Shown here: in pieces, positions 43,432 to 51,813 of the stretch
Position numbering within the stretch: position 1 is the first letter of the stretch
Layout of the letters: the number at the start of each line of letters is the position of its first letter
Assembly (NCBI RefSeq): GCF_036250735.1
Contig: NZ_CP109430.1
Location: forward strand, 8,308,001-8,372,000
DNA from: Streptosporangium sp. NBC_01495
Lineage (GTDB): Bacteria > Actinomycetota > Actinomycetes > Streptosporangiales > Streptosporangiaceae
Direction: 5' to 3'
Length of the DNA stretch: 64,000 nucleotides
Position numbers and translations under genes: made by a program
Notes under the pieces: model-generated
Databases searched by the model: none
What the model was told of the DNA's origin: nothing
What the model saw: the letters and a program-made list of their open reading frames with translations, nothing else

Positions 43432-43963
43432 TCGCGGCTGGGTGAAGCACGGGCACGGTCTGAGCGGGTGATGCGCCGAATGCCATCACCCGCTTTCCCG
43501 CCCTTCAGGTCACCATCACACCGGCTCCCCAGGTCGCCGTCACCAAGACCGTCGAAGCAGAGCAGCCCGCCGCCACACCCACCGCATTGCCCGACATGGC
43601 GCACACCGAAAAGTTCCGCGCCTTGTCCCCGGACGGTGAGCAGGACTCGTTTCCGCGAAATCGGCAGGCCGCCCCGTCCGAACATCTGTATTTTGATGTG
43701 GTTGACACGGCCTTCGACAGGGCCGGAATTCCACGGGTTGGTCAGCTCATAAATGACGGCGGGTGCGCCTGGGCAAGCCCGACTCGGTCCAGGGCGAGGC
43801 TGCGCGTGCTGGTCCGTCGGCGTGGTTCCAGCGCTCGGCCGATGTGGGTCACAGCGACGGCCGCGCTGACCACTGCGATGTCGCCCAGCCTCGTATCGGC
43901 TGGAAGAAGTAACGCTTCGTCCAGCGGTCGGTGGACGAAGCGTCGCACTCCCGCGACCGGAAA
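43432..43963. other. gene-free stretch, possibly decayed sequence
   Basis: 532 bases between the DUF1801 gene and the XRE regulator. A plus-strand frame through 43500-43770 reads QVTITPAPQVAVTKTVEAEQ and later LYFDVVDTAFDRAG, which looks protein-like but has no start or recognised family. It may be a gene relic. Nothing else is supported. Confidence 0.35.
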
Positions 43964-45265
43964 CTACGTCGCGGCCTCGATGGCCAGCACTTCACGAAAC
44001 TCGCCGATAGCCGGGCGGTCCTGCTGGTCGAGAGGTACGGCACGCAGCAGCATCCGCCCGGTCTCGATGATGTGGTTGCTGCGGTAGGCGACGGGGAGAG
44101 GATCTATCACCGCCGCTGCCCGACGGACTCCCTCGTCAACGGCGCCCTGGACGACCGTGCAGAGCGCCTCATGCAGAGCGACATTGGCCTGGTACTGGTA
44201 GTCGCTGGTCAGCCTGAGCACGTTCTCCCGGGCCGCGCCGGCCTTGGCCTCGTCGCCGGCACCGGCATAGACCCAGCTCTGCGCGAAGTAGATCTGGTTC
44301 TCTTTCCAGAATCCGAGAGAATCCCCGCGGCCCCCCTTCTCCGTCAGCCCGACAAGGACGTCCAACGTCTCACACGCCTCGGCGTGTTTGCCGAGCAGGG
44401 AGAGGGCCTTCGCCCGGGTGGTCAGCAAGTCGACGGAGGGGCCGCCGGCGACCTGCTCCGCGATGTTGACGAGGCGCATGACCGTCTCCGGGGCGCGCTG
44501 CCCGTAGAGCCCGTGGCCTGCCTCCTCGGCACGAACCAGCAGACGCAGCTCCCGATCCCCGGAGGCGTCGGCCGCGCTCCGACCGGTACGCCACCAGCGG
44601 ACGGCGGCCCCGTGATCCCCCAGGCGGGTCAACGCGTTGGCGTGAATGCTGGCCAGCATGGCCAGGGTCCGCTGCAGCTCGGTCACCTCGGCGGGAGACG
44701 ACGCCTCCATCTGCCGCCGTACCGTGAGCAGGTCGATGATGAGATCGGCCGCCACCTGCGCGGGAGGCCGGGTGCGAAGCGCGTGCAAGTGGTCGGCGGC
44801 GGACATCTCCCACTCCTCGCCGCTTCGGAAACCATGGTCGAGGGACAGGTCGAGAAGCTGGCGAACCGGCTCACCGGAAGCGCCGAGTATCCCGATCCCG
44901 GCACTGGCGGCGGCAAGCTGCAAAAGTCGTCGGCGTTCCATGTCGTCGTCTCCATCTGACGCCTTCCAGACGAGACTACCCTCGGACACTTCCCCCGAGT
45001 CGGCGACATCCGGCGAATCGGCGAACAACTCTTCCTCGGTGACCTCGAAGATCTGCGCGAGCAGCTGCGGATAAGGCTCGCTCGGCCGATGCTGAGCGGC
45101 CTCCCATGTGCGGACCATGCGGGCCAACGATTCGTGAGTCGGCATGTGTGCCCGGGTGCGACCGCTTGCCGCATCGATCAGCTGCCGGGCCACGTCTTTC
45201 TGTGACCATTTCTGCGACCGTCGCTCTTCGCGCAACCGCACGGCCCACACAGGAAGATCATTCAT
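43964..45265 (-). CDS. XRE-family regulator with C-terminal TPR-like domain
   Basis: A 433-residue regulator. The helix-turn-helix is at the N-terminus (WAVRLREERRSQKWSQKDVARQL), and about residues 60-90 complete the domain. After an acidic linker and MERRRLLQLAAASAGIGILGA, residues 150-430 form helical TPR-like repeats. This architecture is common in actinomycetes, where the TPR part is thought to bind a ligand or peptide. It is divergent from a cluster of three small genes, and inverted repeats lie between them. Targets are inferred only. Confidence 0.88.
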   Translation of the reverse strand: MNDLPVWAVRLREERRSQKWSQKDVARQLIDAASGRTRAHMPTHESLARMVRTWEAAQHRPSEPYPQLLAQIFEVTEEELFADSPDVADSGEVSEGSLVWKASDGDDDMERRRLLQLAAASAGIGILGASGEPVRQLLDLSLDHGFRSGEEWEMSAADHLHALRTRPPAQVAADLIIDLLTVRRQMEASSPAEVTELQRTLAMLASIHANALTRLGDHGAAVRWWRTGRSAADASGDRELRLLVRAEEAGHGLYGQRAPETVMRLVNIAEQVAGGPSVDLLTTRAKALSLLGKHAEACETLDVLVGLTEKGGRGDSLGFWKENQIYFAQSWVYAGAGDEAKAGAARENVLRLTSDYQYQANVALHEALCTVVQGAVDEGVRRAAAVIDPLPVAYRSNHIIETGRMLLRAVPLDQQDRPAIGEFREVLAIEAAT

Positions 45266-45283
45266 GCGCGCACCTCAAGGGCA

Positions 45284-45327
45284 CAGGGGATACAGGGGGA
45301 TATCCGCCCCGTCCAAAGTATCCCCTG
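45284..45327. promoter_or_regulatory. inverted repeat between the XRE gene and the small-gene cluster
   Basis: CAGGGGATAC (45284-45293) pairs perfectly with GTATCCCCTG (45318-45327). A further CAGGGGGATA follows the left arm. Position between divergent genes suggests the XRE operator. Confidence 0.5.
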
Positions 45328-45436
45328 TTGTAAGGCGATCACGCAGCGTTCTCATGGAGTCACCATGAAAGACGAAGCCCGCCCATGGCATTGCGCGCCA
45401 GGACGGGCCCCTTGATCAGGAAGGTCCTCCTGACCC

Positions 45437-45871
45437 GTGAACAACCCTAATGCTCCGCTTCTCGACCGGACTACGGTGAGCGGCTGCGGCCGCTTCGCCG
45501 CCGCGCCACCCGTCACCGAACCGTCGCCCGCCCTACAGCGTGCCGGGGACCTGGCCACCATCCTGGGCGACGTCTACGGCATCGAGGCCGACGTCCACGA
45601 GCTCGCCTCCGGCAACGCCATCGTGTCCGTCTTCCGTGGGCTCCTGGCCTACACCGATGGCGAGACGTTCTGGTGGACCAGCCCCGAGCTCAACAGGGCG
45701 GGCAGCCCGCTGCTCAGCTCCGAACTGACGCTGCCCGTCGCCGCCGAGCAACTCGCCGAGCACTACCGGATCCTGCGCGCCCGCCCCGCCGCCAGCGTGC
45801 TGGAAAGCGAGCTGCCGCTACTGGCCGACGCGCTCCTGCCCGACGATGCCAGCGATGTTGTCCCGCGCTGA
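45437..45871 (+). CDS. conserved-looking hypothetical protein
   Basis: A 144-residue soluble, mildly acidic protein starting at GTG 45437 with AAGGTCCTCC upstream. The middle part, AGDLATILGDVYGIEADVHELASGN, followed by FRGLLAYTDGETFWWTSPEL, has the alternating pattern of a small alpha/beta domain. No family is recognised. It heads a run of three small genes divergent from the XRE/TPR regulator, an arrangement often seen in Streptosporangiaceae-type genomes. Confidence 0.6.
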   Translation: MNNPNAPLLDRTTVSGCGRFAAAPPVTEPSPALQRAGDLATILGDVYGIEADVHELASGNAIVSVFRGLLAYTDGETFWWTSPELNRAGSPLLSSELTLPVAAEQLAEHYRILRARPAASVLESELPLLADALLPDDASDVVPR

Positions 45872-45887
45872 CCGGAAGGAAGCAGAC

Positions 45888-46220
45888 GTGATCCCGCCCT
45901 ACGGCACACCGACAAGCGACCGGCTCAGCGCGGCTACCTGGCTGCCCGGCGCCATCGCCGCCCTCCAGCACCTACGGACCGAGTTGCACGACTACCGGAT
46001 CTATCCCGCCATCGCCTACGACGAGGGGCAGCCCCGCCTCGTGATCGGCGCCGACACGCTGACCGTATGAGTCGACCGCAAGGGCGAGTTCTTCTCGTGG
46101 GGCGCTGTCCATATGGAGGAGCCCGCCGAGTCCGCCCCGGCCGACGACCTGCCGCAGGTCGCCCGCCGAATCGCCGAACAGCTTGGCGAGCACTACACCG
46201 AGCCGACCACGGCTCCATGA
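45888..46220 (+). pseudogene. small gene interrupted by an in-frame TGA
   Basis: From the GTG at 45888 (AAGGAAG upstream) the frame reads 60 residues to a TGA at 46068-46070, ending LVIGADTLTV. Directly after the stop the same frame stays open for 49 more codons, starting VDRKGEFFSWGAVHMEEPAE and ending at TGA 46218-46220. A Trp codon (TGG) at the stop position would give a smooth protein of 110 residues (LTV-W-VDRKGEFFSWG). A nonsense mutation is the simplest reading; a functional 60-residue protein is the alternative. Family unknown; it follows the previous small gene by 16 bases. Confidence 0.55.
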
Positions 46221-46370
46221 GCGGCGCGGCGGCACGGCGACCATGACTCCCGTGCCGTCGCGCTCACACTCCCCGCAAGCGGTGGTGCGCGACCAGGGGC
46301 CGCAGCGGGGCGAGGCGCGGGGGGCCGGGAGTCGTCGCCCGGCCCCCCGCACCTCAGAGAGGAGCACGCG

Positions 46371-46694
46371 ATGCCAGTCACCCCCGACCTTCCGAGCGGC
46401 GAGCTGGACGCCCGCAGCGCCTGGCCCTGCCCCGGCGTCAGCGCGCACCCCGCACGCGTTGTCGCGTGGCGCCGGGCGCTCGACTGGGATTCGGTACCGC
46501 AGGGGCGTTACCGCGTCGTAGAGCACACGTGCTCCTGCCGGACGGTCTTCTACGAGCTGATCTCCTGCGGCGGCACCTACATGATCCATAGGGTGATCCA
46601 GCGCAGGCCGCCAGAACATGCCTTCACCGGGCGGTGGACGGTTCGCGAGGCGCGGGAGATATGGCAGCAGGTGCTGACTGGGCAGGCGCGATAG
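46371..46694 (+). CDS. hypothetical protein, third gene of the small cluster
   Basis: A 107-residue protein with a good AGAGAGGAG ribosome site and ATG start. RYRVVEHTCSCRTVFYELISCGGTYMIHRVI contains a Cys-x-Cys pair and a third Cys, which might bind metal; the C-terminus REAREIWQQVLTGQAR is helical. No known family. It continues the orientation of the two preceding small genes and probably belongs with them. Confidence 0.6.
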   Translation: MPVTPDLPSGELDARSAWPCPGVSAHPARVVAWRRALDWDSVPQGRYRVVEHTCSCRTVFYELISCGGTYMIHRVIQRRPPEHAFTGRWTVREAREIWQQVLTGQAR

Positions 46695-46802
46695 CCGAAC
46701 GCGCAAGGGCCGTCTGCCCCGGTATTCGGCACCGGCTCACCCCTGGATACAACCCATACAACCCCTCGCGTTACGGGGACGGTACGCGGGTTCCACTCGA
46801 AA

Positions 46803-47573
46803 TCAAGGAAGCACCGCCTCCCAGCGGGCGATCAGGGTCTTGCCTCTGGTGGTCACCGTCACGTTGTCCCCGGCCTTGCCCAGGGCGGTACGCAGCGCCT
46901 TCGCCTCGTCCCCCCGGTAGGTCCGGGTGCCGAAATTGCCGCCGGACGCGGCCTCGATCGGCGTGGTGATCCCCTCGGGCCAGGTCGCCCGCCGGATGGG
47001 CCGGGCGCTCGGGTCCTCGTACATCGTCACCGTGATCGGCGCGGCGGGGTCGGGGGTGCCGGTGGATCGGATCCTGGCGGTCAGCTTCGAGAGGCGCTCG
47101 GTCGCGGCGACGATCGGCGCGTCTTCCGCCAGCGGCGTCCCCTCCAGCCGGGTCTCGTGCTTCTTCCCGCCGGGATCCACCACGGTGACGACGGCGAAGG
47201 GCTGGTCGGTGGCCCCTCCCGTACGGTCGATCGTGCCCTCCCGCCCGGCCAGGGACGCGATGAGCCCGGCCCGCAGGTCGCGCAGTTCGGTCGCGGAAAG
47301 CGGGACGACGACCAGTTCGCCGTCCCGCAGCGAGACGGCCCGCCCGTTGGCGGTGACGCCCATGCTGTCGCCGCCCTCGCACGTCATCCCGCCGCAGCTG
47401 ACGAACCGGACCACGACGTCACCCGGCCGAGCCCCGGTCGGCGCGATGGTCTCGCTCGGCGCGGTCGGTGCGGTCGGTGCGGTCGGTGCGGTGGTCTCGA
47501 CGGCGGCGCTGGTCCCGGTGGTCGCGGAGCAGCCGGTCAGGAGGAGAAGCACGGCGGCGAGCAGGAAGCGCAT
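46803..47573 (-). CDS. hypothetical lipoprotein
   Basis: A 256-residue exported lipoprotein. The signal peptide MRFLLAAVLLLLTGCSA ends in a lipobox (LTGC), and a Thr/Ala/Pro repeat linker (APTAPTAPTAP) follows. The folded part from residue 50 on has a Cys pair (SCGGMTCEGG) and alternating beta pattern, for example FAVVTVVDPGGKKHETRLEG. The ATG at 47573 follows AAGGGTG; the upstream open frame is not needed. No family assigned; probably bound to the outer face of the membrane. Confidence 0.75.
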   Translation of the reverse strand: MRFLLAAVLLLLTGCSATTGTSAAVETTAPTAPTAPTAPSETIAPTGARPGDVVVRFVSCGGMTCEGGDSMGVTANGRAVSLRDGELVVVPLSATELRDLRAGLIASLAGREGTIDRTGGATDQPFAVVTVVDPGGKKHETRLEGTPLAEDAPIVAATERLSKLTARIRSTGTPDPAAPITVTMYEDPSARPIRRATWPEGITTPIEAASGGNFGTRTYRGDEAKALRTALGKAGDNVTVTTRGKTLIARWEAVLP

Positions 47574-47846
47574 CACACCCTTGGAACGGATCGGACACTC
47601 TCGCGGTTCACGCCCCACCCCCGGCGAGGCGACCTCGCGGAGACCGGACACCTCGAAACCGGACGGTTGAACGGCCGGACAGCTGAACAGACGGACGGAC
47701 AGATAGGCGAAGGGACAGACGGACGACGGCCGGGCAGGCGAGCAAACGGAGAGACAGACGGGCAGGCCGTCAAGCGGACACCGGCATCTCTCCGGGAAAC
47801 CCCGCCACGACGGGACCCGCCGTACGTCACGACGACCGGTGAAGGG

Positions 47847-49442
47847 TCAGACCCCGGTCGTCCGGGCGGCCTCGGCGATTCTCCTGGCCCAGCGGTAGTC
47901 GGCCTTGCCCGCCGGGGAGCGGACCATCTCGTCGACGAAGGCGAAGGTCCTGGGCACCTTGTAGCCGGAGATCCTCCCCCGGCAGTGGGCGGCGAGTTCC
48001 CCGGCCGTCGGCGCCGTGCCGGGGCGCGGCTCGATCACCGCCGCCACCCGGTTACCCCACCGCTCGTCCGGGATACCGGTCACGACCGCGTCGAAGACCG
48101 CCGGGTGGCCCTTGAGCACCGCCTCGACCTCCTCGGGGAAGACCTTCTCCCCGCCGGTGTTGATGCAGGCGGAGCCCCGGCCGAAGATCGCGATGGTGCC
48201 GTCCTCCTCGACCTTGGCCATGTCACCGGTGAGCAGCCAGCGGACGCCGTCCCGGTCCGTCACGAAGGTGCGGGTCGTCTTGGCCTCGTCCTTGTAGTAG
48301 CCGGAGGCGATGCGGCCGCTCCTGGCCACGGTGCCCAGCTCGTCCGAGCCGGGCTTGACCGGTTCCAGGGCCGCGTTGAGCACGGCCAGGCCGGCGTGGG
48401 GGTTCGCCTGGTAGCGCAGCCCGGACTCGGGGGAGGAGCCGGGAACCGCCGAGGCGGTGTAGCCGGACTCGGTGGAGCCGAAGCTGTCGACGATCATCTT
48501 GCCGGGCAGCAGTTCCTCCAGGCGCTCGCGCACGGAACCGCTGAGGATCGCGCCGGTGGAGCTCAGCACGAACAGCGAGGACAGGTCGTAGGCGCCGGTG
48601 GCGATCTCGTCGGCCAGCGGGCGGGCCATCGCGTCCCCGGTGATGTTGAGCGTCAGGACCCGCTCCCGCTCGATCGTCCGCAGCACCTCGGCCGCGTCGA
48701 ACTTGCGGACGTACGCGATCGTGCCGCCCATGCACCAGGCGATGAAGGTGCCCATCTGGGCGGCGCCGTGCATCAGGGGAGCCGCGGCCATCATGGTCAT
48801 CTCACCCGCCGCGACGGCCGCCTCGATCACCTCGCCCGGGGTGGCGCGCGGCTCGCCGTAGGGGTTGCCGCCGCCGAAGGCGAAGAACAGGTCCTCGGTG
48901 CGCCACATCACGCCCTTGGGCATGCCGGTCGTACCGCCGGTGTAGATGATGTAGAGGTCGTCGCCCGACCGCTCGGGGAACCCGCGCGTCTCCGGCTGCC
49001 CGGCCAGCGCCTCCTCGTACGGCACCGCGCCCTCGACCTCGGACGGTCCCCCCACCGCGACCAGGTGTTCCAGGGCGGGGGCGTGCGGGGCCGTGGCCGC
49101 CACCCGGGCGTCGAACTCCACGTCGAACAGCAGGGCCACGATGTCGGAGTCGTTGTAGAGGTAGAGCAGCTCCGCCTCGACGTAGCGGTAGTTCACGTTG
49201 ACCGGCACCGCCCGGATCTTGAGGGTGGCGAGCAGCCCGGCCACGTACTCGACGCCGTTGTACAGGTGGATCCCGACGTGCTGCCCGGGGCGCACGCCCC
49301 TGCTCTCCAGGAAGTGGGCGAGCCGGTTGGCGTGCGCGTCCAGCTCGGCGTAGGTCACGTGGCGGTCGCCGCAGACGACGGCCGTACGGTCCCCGATCGC
49401 GTCGGCGAGTCCTTCGAACAGATCCGCGTGGTTGAACTCCAT
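47847..49442 (-). CDS. acyl-CoA synthetase, FadD19-like
   Basis: A 531-residue adenylate-forming ligase. The ATP motif is YIIYTGGTTGMPKGVMWR, the acyl-pocket region is FGSTESGYTASAV, and the core motifs GRGSACINTGGEKVFPEEVE and SPAGKADYRWA are close to mycobacterial FadD19, which activates C24-C26 side-chain carboxylates of sterols. ATG at 49442 has AGGAGG eight bases upstream. It is the last gene of a minus-strand operon with two Ltp-type thiolases, a DUF35 protein and another ligase. Orthology to FadD19 is inferred from motifs remembered from that family. Confidence 0.9.
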   Translation of the reverse strand: MEFNHADLFEGLADAIGDRTAVVCGDRHVTYAELDAHANRLAHFLESRGVRPGQHVGIHLYNGVEYVAGLLATLKIRAVPVNVNYRYVEAELLYLYNDSDIVALLFDVEFDARVAATAPHAPALEHLVAVGGPSEVEGAVPYEEALAGQPETRGFPERSGDDLYIIYTGGTTGMPKGVMWRTEDLFFAFGGGNPYGEPRATPGEVIEAAVAAGEMTMMAAAPLMHGAAQMGTFIAWCMGGTIAYVRKFDAAEVLRTIERERVLTLNITGDAMARPLADEIATGAYDLSSLFVLSSTGAILSGSVRERLEELLPGKMIVDSFGSTESGYTASAVPGSSPESGLRYQANPHAGLAVLNAALEPVKPGSDELGTVARSGRIASGYYKDEAKTTRTFVTDRDGVRWLLTGDMAKVEEDGTIAIFGRGSACINTGGEKVFPEEVEAVLKGHPAVFDAVVTGIPDERWGNRVAAVIEPRPGTAPTAGELAAHCRGRISGYKVPRTFAFVDEMVRSPAGKADYRWARRIAEAARTTGV

Positions 49443-49461
49443 TCGCACCCCTCCTGGGGGA

Positions 49462-50613
49462 TCAGGGTTTGTCGCTGCCGACCATCCACATCGCGAAGAA
49501 CTGCGCGCCTCCCCCGTACGCGTGCCCGAGGGCCCGCCTGGCGCCGTCCACCTGGTGTTCCCCCGCCATCCCCCTCACCTGGAGCGCCGCCTCGGCGAAC
49601 CGGATCAGCCCCGAGGCTCCGATCGGGTTGCTCGACAGCACGCCGCCCGAGGCGTTCCACGGGATGTCGCCGTCCAGGGCGGTGGCCCCGGACTCGGTGA
49701 GCTTCCAGCCCTCCCCCTCGGCGGCGAAGCCGAGGTTCTCCAGCCACATCGGCTCGTACCAGGAGAAGGGCACGTACACCTCCGCCACGTCGATCTCCCG
49801 GCGCGGGTCGGTGATCCCGGCCTGCCGGTAGACGTCGGCCGCGCAGTCCTTGCCGCCCTGCGGGTTCACGGTGTCGCGGCCCGCGCGGAAGATCGGCTCG
49901 GAGCGCGTCGCCGCGCCGAGGACCCAGGCGGGGGTACTGCCGGTGAGCCTGTCCTCCGCGGCCAGGACCATCGCGCAGGCGCCGTCGGAGGACGGGCAGG
50001 TGTCGAGGTAGCGGATCGGCTCCCAGAGCATCGGGGTCGACTCGACCATCCTCTGGTCGATGCCGGGGATCCTCAGGTGGGCGTACGGGTTCCTCAGGGC
50101 GTTGCGCCGGTCCTTGACGGCCACGAGGTGGCCGATGTGCCCGGGGGCGCCGGAGCGGCGGATGTACTCGCGGATGTGCGGGGCGAAGTAGCCGCCCGCG
50201 CCGACGACCAGCGAGGCGCTGAACGGCAGGTGGGTGGAGAGCGCCCAGGTCGCGTTGGACTCCGACTGCTTCTCGAACGCCACCACCAGCACCCGGTCGT
50301 GCACGCCGCCCTGGATCAGCGAGGCGCCGACGAGCGCGGTGGACCCGCCGACCGAACCCGCGGTGTGGACCCGCATCATCGGCTTGCCCGCGGCGCCCAG
50401 CGCGTCGGCGAGGTAGGCCTCGGGCATCATCACGCCCTCGAACAGGTCGGGCGCCTTGCCGATGACGACCGCGTCGATGTCCTTCCAGGTCAGGCCCGCG
50501 TCCTCCAGCGCGCGCAGGGCCGCCTCGCGCACCAGCCCGGCGAGGGAGACGTCGTGCCGCTTGGTCGTGTAGCGGGTCTGGCCGACACCGATGACAGCGC
50601 AGGGGTTACCCAT
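49462..50613 (-). CDS. thiolase-like lipid-transfer protein (Ltp3-like)
   Basis: A 383-residue thiolase-fold protein. The region that holds the nucleophile in true thiolases reads RVHTAGSVGGSTALVGA, with Ser/Gly instead of Cys. NASGGVLSSNPIGASG and RALGHAYGGGAQF complete the fold. These features match the Ltp group of actinobacterial steroid catabolism, some of which act as retro-aldolases on the side chain rather than thiolases. It precedes the ligase by 19 bases. Its neighbours follow the order DUF35 - Ltp4 - Ltp3 known from the M. tuberculosis cholesterol region. Confidence 0.88.
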   Translation of the reverse strand: MGNPCAVIGVGQTRYTTKRHDVSLAGLVREAALRALEDAGLTWKDIDAVVIGKAPDLFEGVMMPEAYLADALGAAGKPMMRVHTAGSVGGSTALVGASLIQGGVHDRVLVVAFEKQSESNATWALSTHLPFSASLVVGAGGYFAPHIREYIRRSGAPGHIGHLVAVKDRRNALRNPYAHLRIPGIDQRMVESTPMLWEPIRYLDTCPSSDGACAMVLAAEDRLTGSTPAWVLGAATRSEPIFRAGRDTVNPQGGKDCAADVYRQAGITDPRREIDVAEVYVPFSWYEPMWLENLGFAAEGEGWKLTESGATALDGDIPWNASGGVLSSNPIGASGLIRFAEAALQVRGMAGEHQVDGARRALGHAYGGGAQFFAMWMVGSDKP

Positions 50614-50614
50614 G

Positions 50615-50788
50615 GTCGCTCACCGCTCCTCGCTCACTGCGCGGACCGCTTGCTCCGCCGCGCGGTCCACTCCGCTCACTGCGTCGGGTTCGCTCCGTTG
50701 CTCATAGTCGCTCACCGCTCCTCGCTCACTGCGCGGACCGCTTGCTCCGCCGCGCGGTCCACTCCGCTCACTGCGTCGGGTTCGCTCC
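50615..50788. repeat. 82-bp perfect direct repeat with internal hairpins
   Basis: Bases 50615-50696 are repeated exactly at 50707-50788 (period 92), filling the gap between two thiolase genes. Each copy contains GGACCGC and GCGGTCC, which can pair as a 7-bp stem, and CTCGCTCACTGC / CCGCTCACTGC sub-repeats. Confidence 0.95.
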
Positions 50789-50793
50789 ATTTC

Positions 50794-51813
50794 TCATGCC
50801 TCCATCACGGTGACGAGGTTGTGCTGGAGGCAGGGTCCGCTCGTGGCGTGCCCGAGGACGCGGCTCGCGGTGCCGTCCATGACGCGCCCGGCCGCCTCGC
50901 CGATCCTGATGAGGCCGGTGGCCATGACCGGGTTGGCGGCGAGGGGTCCGCCGCTGGGATTGACGCGCGTGCCCTCCGGGAGCTCCAGCGCCTCGCGCAG
51001 GATGAGCTCCTCGTGGCTGAACTGGACGTGCAGCTCCGCCACGTCGACATCACCCTTGCCGACCCCCGCCGCTCGTGCGGCGTCGGCGGCGGAGGTCGAC
51101 CGGGCGAGATCCCTCATGCCCAGGTAATGCGGCTCTATGCGGTGGGCGATCCCCGTTATCCACGCGGGGCGCTCGCACAGCTCCCTGGCCAGGTCACCGG
51201 CCGCCAAAACCAGCGCGGCGGCGCCGTCGGTGATCGGGGCGATGTCGTACGGCCGCAGCGGCGCGACCTCCGTCTCCTCCCCGGTGGGATCCGGCAGGTC
51301 GAGGGCGTTCGGGTTGGCCCTGCCGTCGGCCCGGCTGCGCCGCACGATCTCGTCCAGTTCGGCCCGGTCCGCCCCGGTGGCCGACGCCTGCAGCGCGGCG
51401 AAGGAGACCTGGTCCAGCCCGAGGGGAGCCAGGTAGTACGGGTCCAGCTGGAGCGTCATGATCTCCCGCAGATCCCCCTGGGAGGACTTGCCGAAGCCGT
51501 AGACCAGGGCCGAGTCGACGTCGCCGTGCTGGAGCCTGACCCAGGCCTCGTACAGCGCCCAGGCCGCGTCCATCTCGACGTGGCTCTCCGAGATCGGCGG
51601 CCAGGCGCCGAGCGCGTCGAGCGCGGAGACGAAGGAGAACGGCGCGCCCGCCAGGTAGTCGCACGACCCCGAGCAGGTGAAGCCGAACCTCCGCAGCCCG
51701 GTGGCGGCCCTCACCTCCTCCAGCGGGGGCAGGATGAGCTCGGAGTCGTTCTGTCCCTCGTCGACGGCGCTGTGCCGGGTCTGCGCGAACGCGACGACCG
51801 CTATCTCCCGCAT
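50794..51813 (-). CDS. thiolase-like lipid-transfer protein (Ltp4-like)
   Basis: A 339-residue thiolase-fold protein. ESHVEMDAAWALYEAWVRLQ replaces the usual Cys nucleophile region and is characteristic of the Ltp2/Ltp4 aldolase-type proteins of steroid degradation; VNPSGGPLAANPVMATGLIRI and RVLGHATSGPCLQ end the fold. Its ATG immediately abuts the stop of the DUF35 gene, consistent with a complex between the two, as known for Ltp2 with its DUF35 partner. Likely substrate is a CoA thioester from side-chain cleavage. Confidence 0.88.
   Translation of the reverse strand: MREIAVVAFAQTRHSAVDEGQNDSELILPPLEEVRAATGLRRFGFTCSGSCDYLAGAPFSFVSALDALGAWPPISESHVEMDAAWALYEAWVRLQHGDVDSALVYGFGKSSQGDLREIMTLQLDPYYLAPLGLDQVSFAALQASATGADRAELDEIVRRSRADGRANPNALDLPDPTGEETEVAPLRPYDIAPITDGAAALVLAAGDLARELCERPAWITGIAHRIEPHYLGMRDLARSTSAADAARAAGVGKGDVDVAELHVQFSHEELILREALELPEGTRVNPSGGPLAANPVMATGLIRIGEAAGRVMDGTASRVLGHATSGPCLQHNLVTVMEA

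Noticed and set aside
43742..44043. Short minus-strand frames ahead of the XRE gene's 3' end
   Set aside because: No start signals or family match; one overlaps the XRE coding region in another frame.
46068..46070. In-frame TGA considered as selenocysteine
   Set aside because: The neighbours suggest Trp at this place (V-W-V pattern), no SECIS-like hairpin is visible right after it, and no selenoprotein family is recognised.
50615..50788. 82-bp repeats considered as attachment sites of an integrated element
   Set aside because: The copies are adjacent with only 10 bases between them, and no integrase or tRNA gene is present.
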